Shown: piece by piece, positions 39,624-42,508 of the stretch | Position numbering within the stretch: the first letter of the stretch is position 1 | How the letters are laid out: each line of letters opens with the position of its first letter | Virus record (IMG/VR): IMGVR_UViG_3300031963_000320 | Coordinates: 1 to 42,508 of that record | Direction: 5' to 3' (one strand) | Length of the DNA: 42,508 bases | From: a virus | Notes under the pieces: generated by a model | What the model saw: the letters and a program-made list of their open reading frames with translations, nothing else | What the model was told of the DNA's origin: nothing | Database searches by the model: none | Made by a program: the position numbers and the translations under genes

Positions 39624-39905
39624 TCAGCCGTTAGCATGAGCCTTCAAACGACGCACAAACTCTGCCATAGCCTCACTATTATCAACAGTCTTTGTTGGCT
39701 TGGCACGTTCCATACTTGGAAGTTCCTCACCCTTCTTAGCAAGAGCGGCCTTTGTACGAGCATAACGAGCCATTGTGGTGGCTACCTTTTGGCCCGTCTT
39801 AGCAGCAACTTCCGCATAAGTCTTAGACGAAAAAACTGCCTCTAGAAACTGTTCATCAGAACAACGAACACGCTTTTGCTTTTCAGCAACATTAACATCA
39901 GTCAT
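39624..39905 (-). CDS. Small helix-turn-helix-like protein
   Basis: 93 residues from ATG 39905 (GGAGG 6 bases upstream). Residues about 14-45 (RCSDEQFLEAVFSSKTYAEV, then AAKTGQKVATTMARY) look like a helix-turn-helix, followed by basic stretches (RTKAALAKKG, KPTKTVD). It is probably a DNA-binding regulator of early expression. It has its own sigma70-like promoter at 39982-40009. The gene is clearly richer in G+C than most of the window. Confidence 0.65.
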   Translation of the reverse strand: MTDVNVAEKQKRVRCSDEQFLEAVFSSKTYAEVAAKTGQKVATTMARYARTKAALAKKGEELPSMERAKPTKTVDNSEAMAEFVRRLKAHANG

Positions 39906-39981
39906 AATCAACCTCCAAAATCATTCCAATTTACAACTCAGTCCCAATCACGCGACTGGCTCAATCCTGTGTTGTATCCTA

Positions 39982-40009
39982 ATTGTACTCTGTTGTATCG
40001 TCTTGTCAA
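39982..40009 (-). promoter_or_regulatory. Sigma70-like promoter of the HTH gene
   Basis: Minus-strand TTGACA (40004-40009), 16 bases, TACAAT (39982-39987). The sequence starting at the -35 box, TTGACAAGACGATAC, is identical to that of the promoter at 41560-41588. Leader of roughly 70 bases. Confidence 0.7.
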
Positions 40010-40028
40010 CACCCCAAACTTGAATTTT

Positions 40029-40196
40029 TTATGCTGCTACTAGATCGTTTTTTTGTTCTAGATATTCAACAATCTTTTTTAAACTTTTATTTTCTGTCTC
40101 TAAAACCTTGATAATATCTTGTGCTTGCTCTAGTGCTTTATGTAGATGGTAGACTTTGTTGCTCAGTTCATCTGCCACATAATTTTTCATTATCAT
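40029..40196 (-). CDS. Small coiled-coil protein, 55 residues
   Basis: MIMKNYVADELSNKVYHLHK then ALEQAQDIIKVLETENKSLK, KIVEYLEQKNDLVAA. Nearly the whole protein is a coiled coil with Leu/Ile at heptad positions. GGAGG lies 5 bases before the first ATG. It follows the 99-residue gene after 29 bases. Function unknown; such short coiled coils often dimerise with host proteins. Confidence 0.68.
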   Translation of the reverse strand: MIMKNYVADELSNKVYHLHKALEQAQDIIKVLETENKSLKKIVEYLEQKNDLVAA

Positions 40197-40225
40197 TTTA
40201 GCCTCCATTAGTTTTTGAGACTATA

Positions 40226-40525
40226 TTAGATACACTTATTAAGGAACTCTTTAAGATTTTGTATCTGATTTTTTTCTAAAACTATTTGGTCACTATATGA
40301 TCTATTATGGCGAATAACTTGCCAGATATATCGTAACTTTTGACGCCAACTCATTTTATTTCTAAAAGAAACACTATGCTCATAAATAGCCAAATCCATT
40401 AGGCCAATTTCTTTATCATATTCTAAAACCAAAACTTCACTTTTGCAACCACAAAGTTCAAAATGAATATTATTTTTTAGATCGTTTTGTTTTGGATTTT
40501 TCCCGAATCCCAAAAATCCTTTCAT
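40226..40525 (-). CDS. Conserved-type phage hypothetical protein
   Basis: 99 residues. ELCGCKSEVLVLEYDKEIGL, MSWRQKLRYIWQVIRHNRSY, DQIVLEKNQIQNLKEFLNKC form a pattern that I recall from small proteins in many phages and some prophages (CGC..E.L...Y, then R...W..L, then D.i.L). Role unknown. Its first 56 bases overlap the end of the 41-residue gene in another frame. Confidence 0.68.
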   Translation of the reverse strand: MKGFLGFGKNPKQNDLKNNIHFELCGCKSEVLVLEYDKEIGLMDLAIYEHSVSFRNKMSWRQKLRYIWQVIRHNRSYSDQIVLEKNQIQNLKEFLNKCI

Positions 40526-40595
40526 AGTTTTTCTCCCATGTTTTATAGTCTACGTTTTTTGGTCTACGTTTAGACCCTTTACCATTTTCGCTCAT
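40470..40595 (-). CDS. Very small conserved-type phage protein (GKGSKRRP family)
   Basis: 41 residues: MSENGKGSKRRPKNVDYKTW then EKNYERIFGIREKSKTKRSK. The 'GKGSxxRP......NYdrIFG' pattern is a small protein found in very many phages, of unknown function. The second of two adjacent ATGs (40595) is preferred, with GAGGA 6 bases upstream. The end overlaps the next gene out of frame by 56 bases. Confidence 0.72.
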   Translation of the reverse strand: MSENGKGSKRRPKNVDYKTWEKNYERIFGIREKSKTKRSKK

Positions 40596-40640
40596 CATTA
40601 TTCCTCAAGAATAAAACTCTAGTATCGATTATACTCTTTC

Positions 40641-40799
40641 TTAGTTGTTTATAAAAAATGTGTTACCAACAATAAATCCTAGTATAAACCCCATCGACAA
40701 TATTACTAAAAACGGGTCGCGTGACCAAAAACAAGAACCCATAAAAATAGCAGTAGCTATATATAATATTATCAGTTTGTGTTTTTCTTGTTTAGTCAT
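40641..40799 (-). CDS. Small membrane protein, 52 residues
   Basis: MTKQEKHKLIILYIATAIFM then GSCFWSRDPFLVILSMGFIL and GFIVGNTFFINN. Two membrane helices separated by a WSRDP turn, cytosolic basic start. AAAGGG lies 6 bases before the ATG. It fills most of the gap between the glycosylase (ends 40830) and the GKGS gene. Unknown role. Confidence 0.65.
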   Translation of the reverse strand: MTKQEKHKLIILYIATAIFMGSCFWSRDPFLVILSMGFILGFIVGNTFFINN

Positions 40800-40829
40800 G
40801 CCAATCCCTTTGACTCATTTAAAAATACT

Positions 40830-41531
40830 TTATTCTTCAAATACATATGACCAATAACGAGAATCACTTTTGTTTTGTTTGGCGTCCCAAAAAATAGATC
40901 GTGCAATATACGCAGGAACACCTATTTTGCCACAATTAACACTCCAGTGTCTTTCCATTTTCTTATACAAATCAAGACCCTTTTTGGATTGATACGTTAA
41001 TGTTTTCATACCATAAAGTTCCAGCATATGAGTATCTCCGCAAAAAACTCTACACTCATTAGGATGGGACTGCTCAAGAGCAAAAGACACTTTAGCAGTT
41101 CCTAGACCAGATATATTATTCACAATCCAGTCTCTTTTCTTAACATGATATTTTTTAGTTGTCAGATAAAAGTTTTTAGGATTGGCCCAAAACTTATCTT
41201 TGAAATCCCAAATAAATTTTGTGCGGTTATTGTAAAGTCCGCATCCACTATTCTTGATCTTTTCTCTTAGAAGTTCTTTATTGTCTAGCCAGTCACCGAA
41301 ATTCTTAATGGCATTATATCCAGCAACATTAGATTTCCATGTTGTATGGACACTCATAAAACTAAATAGATAACGACGAAAAATTTCGTCATTGTTATTT
41401 GGACGAATACTCTCCCAATATTCCTTATAACTAACAACTTTATCTTTAGGAAAACTCTTAAAGAAAAGATCTGCTTTAGTGGTATCCATAGTAGTATTCT
41501 GAACCGGAATAACTGTGTTATCAACAATCAT
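40830..41531 (-). CDS. HhH-GPD-like DNA glycosylase
   Basis: 233 residues from ATG 41531 (GGAGG 5 bases upstream). The helix-hairpin-helix and catalytic residues are visible in ISGLGTAKVSFALEQSHPNE (G142-G144, K147) and CRVFCGDTHMLELYG (D166), parallel to the K249/D268 arrangement of OGG1-type enzymes. It probably excises damaged or modified bases, perhaps 8-oxoguanine, with lyase activity. The C-terminus (YKKMERHWSVNCGKIGVPAY) completes a helical domain. Driven by the promoter at 41560. Confidence 0.7.
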   Translation of the reverse strand: MIVDNTVIPVQNTTMDTTKADLFFKSFPKDKVVSYKEYWESIRPNNNDEIFRRYLFSFMSVHTTWKSNVAGYNAIKNFGDWLDNKELLREKIKNSGCGLYNNRTKFIWDFKDKFWANPKNFYLTTKKYHVKKRDWIVNNISGLGTAKVSFALEQSHPNECRVFCGDTHMLELYGMKTLTYQSKKGLDLYKKMERHWSVNCGKIGVPAYIARSIFWDAKQNKSDSRYWSYVFEE

Positions 41532-41559
41532 AGTTTCCTCCAAATGTGACGATACTACG

Positions 41560-41588
41560 ATTCTACCTTGCTAGTATCGTCTTGTCAA
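41560..41588 (-). promoter_or_regulatory. Sigma70-like promoter of the glycosylase
   Basis: Minus-strand TTGACA (41583-41588), 17 bases, TAGAAT (41560-41565). The -35 box lies inside a perfect palindrome GTCTTG-A-CAAGAC, a possible operator. The stretch TTGACAAGACGATAC is shared with the promoter at 39982. Confidence 0.75.
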
Positions 41589-41599
41589 GACCCGTTTCT

Positions 41600-42508
41600 T
41601 TAGATAGTTCTCTCAGAACCATGCAAAAATTTAAAAGTAGGGAAACGTAAACTCAAGCCACCTTCTTGGTTTTTAGTTTCTTCAAAATACTGCACGGTTA
41701 TTTGCTTGCCGCGAATCTTATTCGGATTCTTATAAAAGTCTTGACGTTGATCAATAGTGAAACCACTACCTACTCTTACGTCATAGCCTTTATGTTTAAT
41801 GGTTACACAACTTAGCATAATTTCTTCGTGTTCTTTTCCATCAAGAACATAACGAAATGGCCCCATTTCAATATCAATCACTTCATATTCGTCATCAAAG
41901 AATTTCTTAACTTTGAGCAAGTCTTTGCTACGCTTACCTTTATATGGCTCATCTGCTCGTAGCATAACTCCTTCCCAACCATTATCTGCTGCTTCTTTGA
42001 CCCATTCCTGAAAATGTTCATTATTATGAATCAGTTCTTGTTCAAGTACAGTCAAGCATGGACACTCGTTTGACTTCATAACTACACAGAGATTAGCGTA
42101 TCTGATTGAATATGGTCTATTTTTTTCTCCCGTCTTACTATAAAATTCATCAATAGTAATCATATCAAAAATCTTGAATGATGGATTGGGAATAGTATGA
42201 TCTTTCTTACGAAGTTCTTTCATTACTCCTTGAAAATCCTCGTTACCATTCTCATCAACCAAACAAAGTTCCCCGTCCAATACTACATTAGAAATTCCAA
42301 GACTCTTAATGCCGTCCCGAACAACATCAAGTGTATCAAAAATTTTGCCGGTACGGGAATAGAAGGTAGTATCACCGCTGCTATCAACAATGCCGATACA
42401 TCTAGCACCATCAATCTTTCTGCTAACATACCAACCATCCTCCCAGTCTACAAGTTTAGGTTCATATTTATCAGCAAGAGCCACACTAAATTCTGGAATA
42501 TGATCCTT
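41600..42508 (-). CDS. ATP-dependent DNA ligase, 5' end beyond the window
   Basis: About 302 residues are visible. Nucleotidyltransferase motifs: I VSRKIDGARC (lysine that takes AMP), III FKIFDMI, IV NGWEGVMLRAD and V DLLKVKKF; then an OB-fold domain with MLSCVTIKHKGYDVRVGSGF and IRGKQITVQYFEE. This two-domain layout fits small phage T7/T4-like or bacterial LigD-like ligases. A GTG lies at 42484, but the frame stays open to the window edge with fitting sequence (HIPEFSVALADKYEP), so the true start is upstream. It seals nicks during phage replication. Confidence 0.9.
   Translation of the reverse strand, partial: KDHIPEFSVALADKYEPKLVDWEDGWYVSRKIDGARCIGIVDSSGDTTFYSRTGKIFDTLDVVRDGIKSLGISNVVLDGELCLVDENGNEDFQGVMKELRKKDHTIPNPSFKIFDMITIDEFYSKTGEKNRPYSIRYANLCVVMKSNECPCLTVLEQELIHNNEHFQEWVKEAADNGWEGVMLRADEPYKGKRSKDLLKVKKFFDDEYEVIDIEMGPFRYVLDGKEHEEIMLSCVTIKHKGYDVRVGSGFTIDQRQDFYKNPNKIRGKQITVQYFEETKNQEGGLSLRFPTFKFLHGSERTI

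Overview
This window looks like part of the genome of a tailed, probably lytic, bacteriophage of the large T4-like/myophage type found in aquatic samples; the host cannot be told. The evidence is an rIIA/rIIB pair, phage tail-fibre and head-associated proteins, a phage-type sigma factor, a phage-borne class II ribonucleotide reductase, a tRNA gene, and very tight packing with many ATGA or TAATG start/stop overlaps. The DNA is visibly AT-rich. Every gene I can support lies on the minus strand, so the map is best read from right to left. No gene-free stretch exceeds about 300 bases. The longest (2359-2502, 14363-14510, 39390-39623) hold promoter-like motifs, a tRNA gene and an RNA stem.

Right part (42508-32558), early or replication-type genes: a truncated ATP-dependent DNA ligase, a HhH-GPD DNA glycosylase, several very small proteins, a HTH protein, a tRNA-Leu(UAA), a set of small phage proteins including a kinase-like protein, then rIIA, rIIB, a tRNA-like element, and hypothetical proteins leading into RuvB. 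Sigma70-like promoters (TTGACA-N16/17-TATAAT type) precede the glycosylase, the HTH gene and rIIA.

Middle right (32530-22179), accessory region: RuvB, a secreted trypsin-like protease and a subtilisin-like protease, a zinc-ribbon protein, a macro-domain protein, and a glycan/nucleotide island (UDP-galactopyranose mutase, DUF5672, two DUF3431 paralogues, a methyltransferase, a nucleoside-deoxyribosyltransferase-like protein, GMP reductase, a glycosyltransferase).

Middle left (22136-6782), virion genes: head-associated/scaffold-like proteins, a sigma factor, a ClpP-like protease, a DeoC-fold protein that has lost its catalytic residues, several unknown probable structural proteins, two long fibre proteins (one with about 16 YadA-like 15-residue repeats in a GC-rich block), and a sulfotransferase.

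Left part (6673-1): a holin-like protein, small membrane proteins and a papain-like protease (a possible lysis cassette), more small membrane proteins, dCMP deaminase, class II ribonucleotide reductase and the start of a PhoH-like ATPase.

The most interesting unifying signal is a motif, GGTGTATA followed by an AT-rich AATA(T) core. It occurs on the minus strand almost only in the short intergenic spacers of the left and middle parts, where it splits the genes into plausible transcription units. I propose it is this phage's late promoter, read by the sigma factor at 19940-20587. Other points of note are a tRNA-like element whose D/anticodon half is only 34 nt, a dead DeoC homologue among virion genes, four unrelated protease types in one window, a tiny kinase-like protein with a cysteine cluster, and an apparently leaderless dCMP deaminase mRNA.
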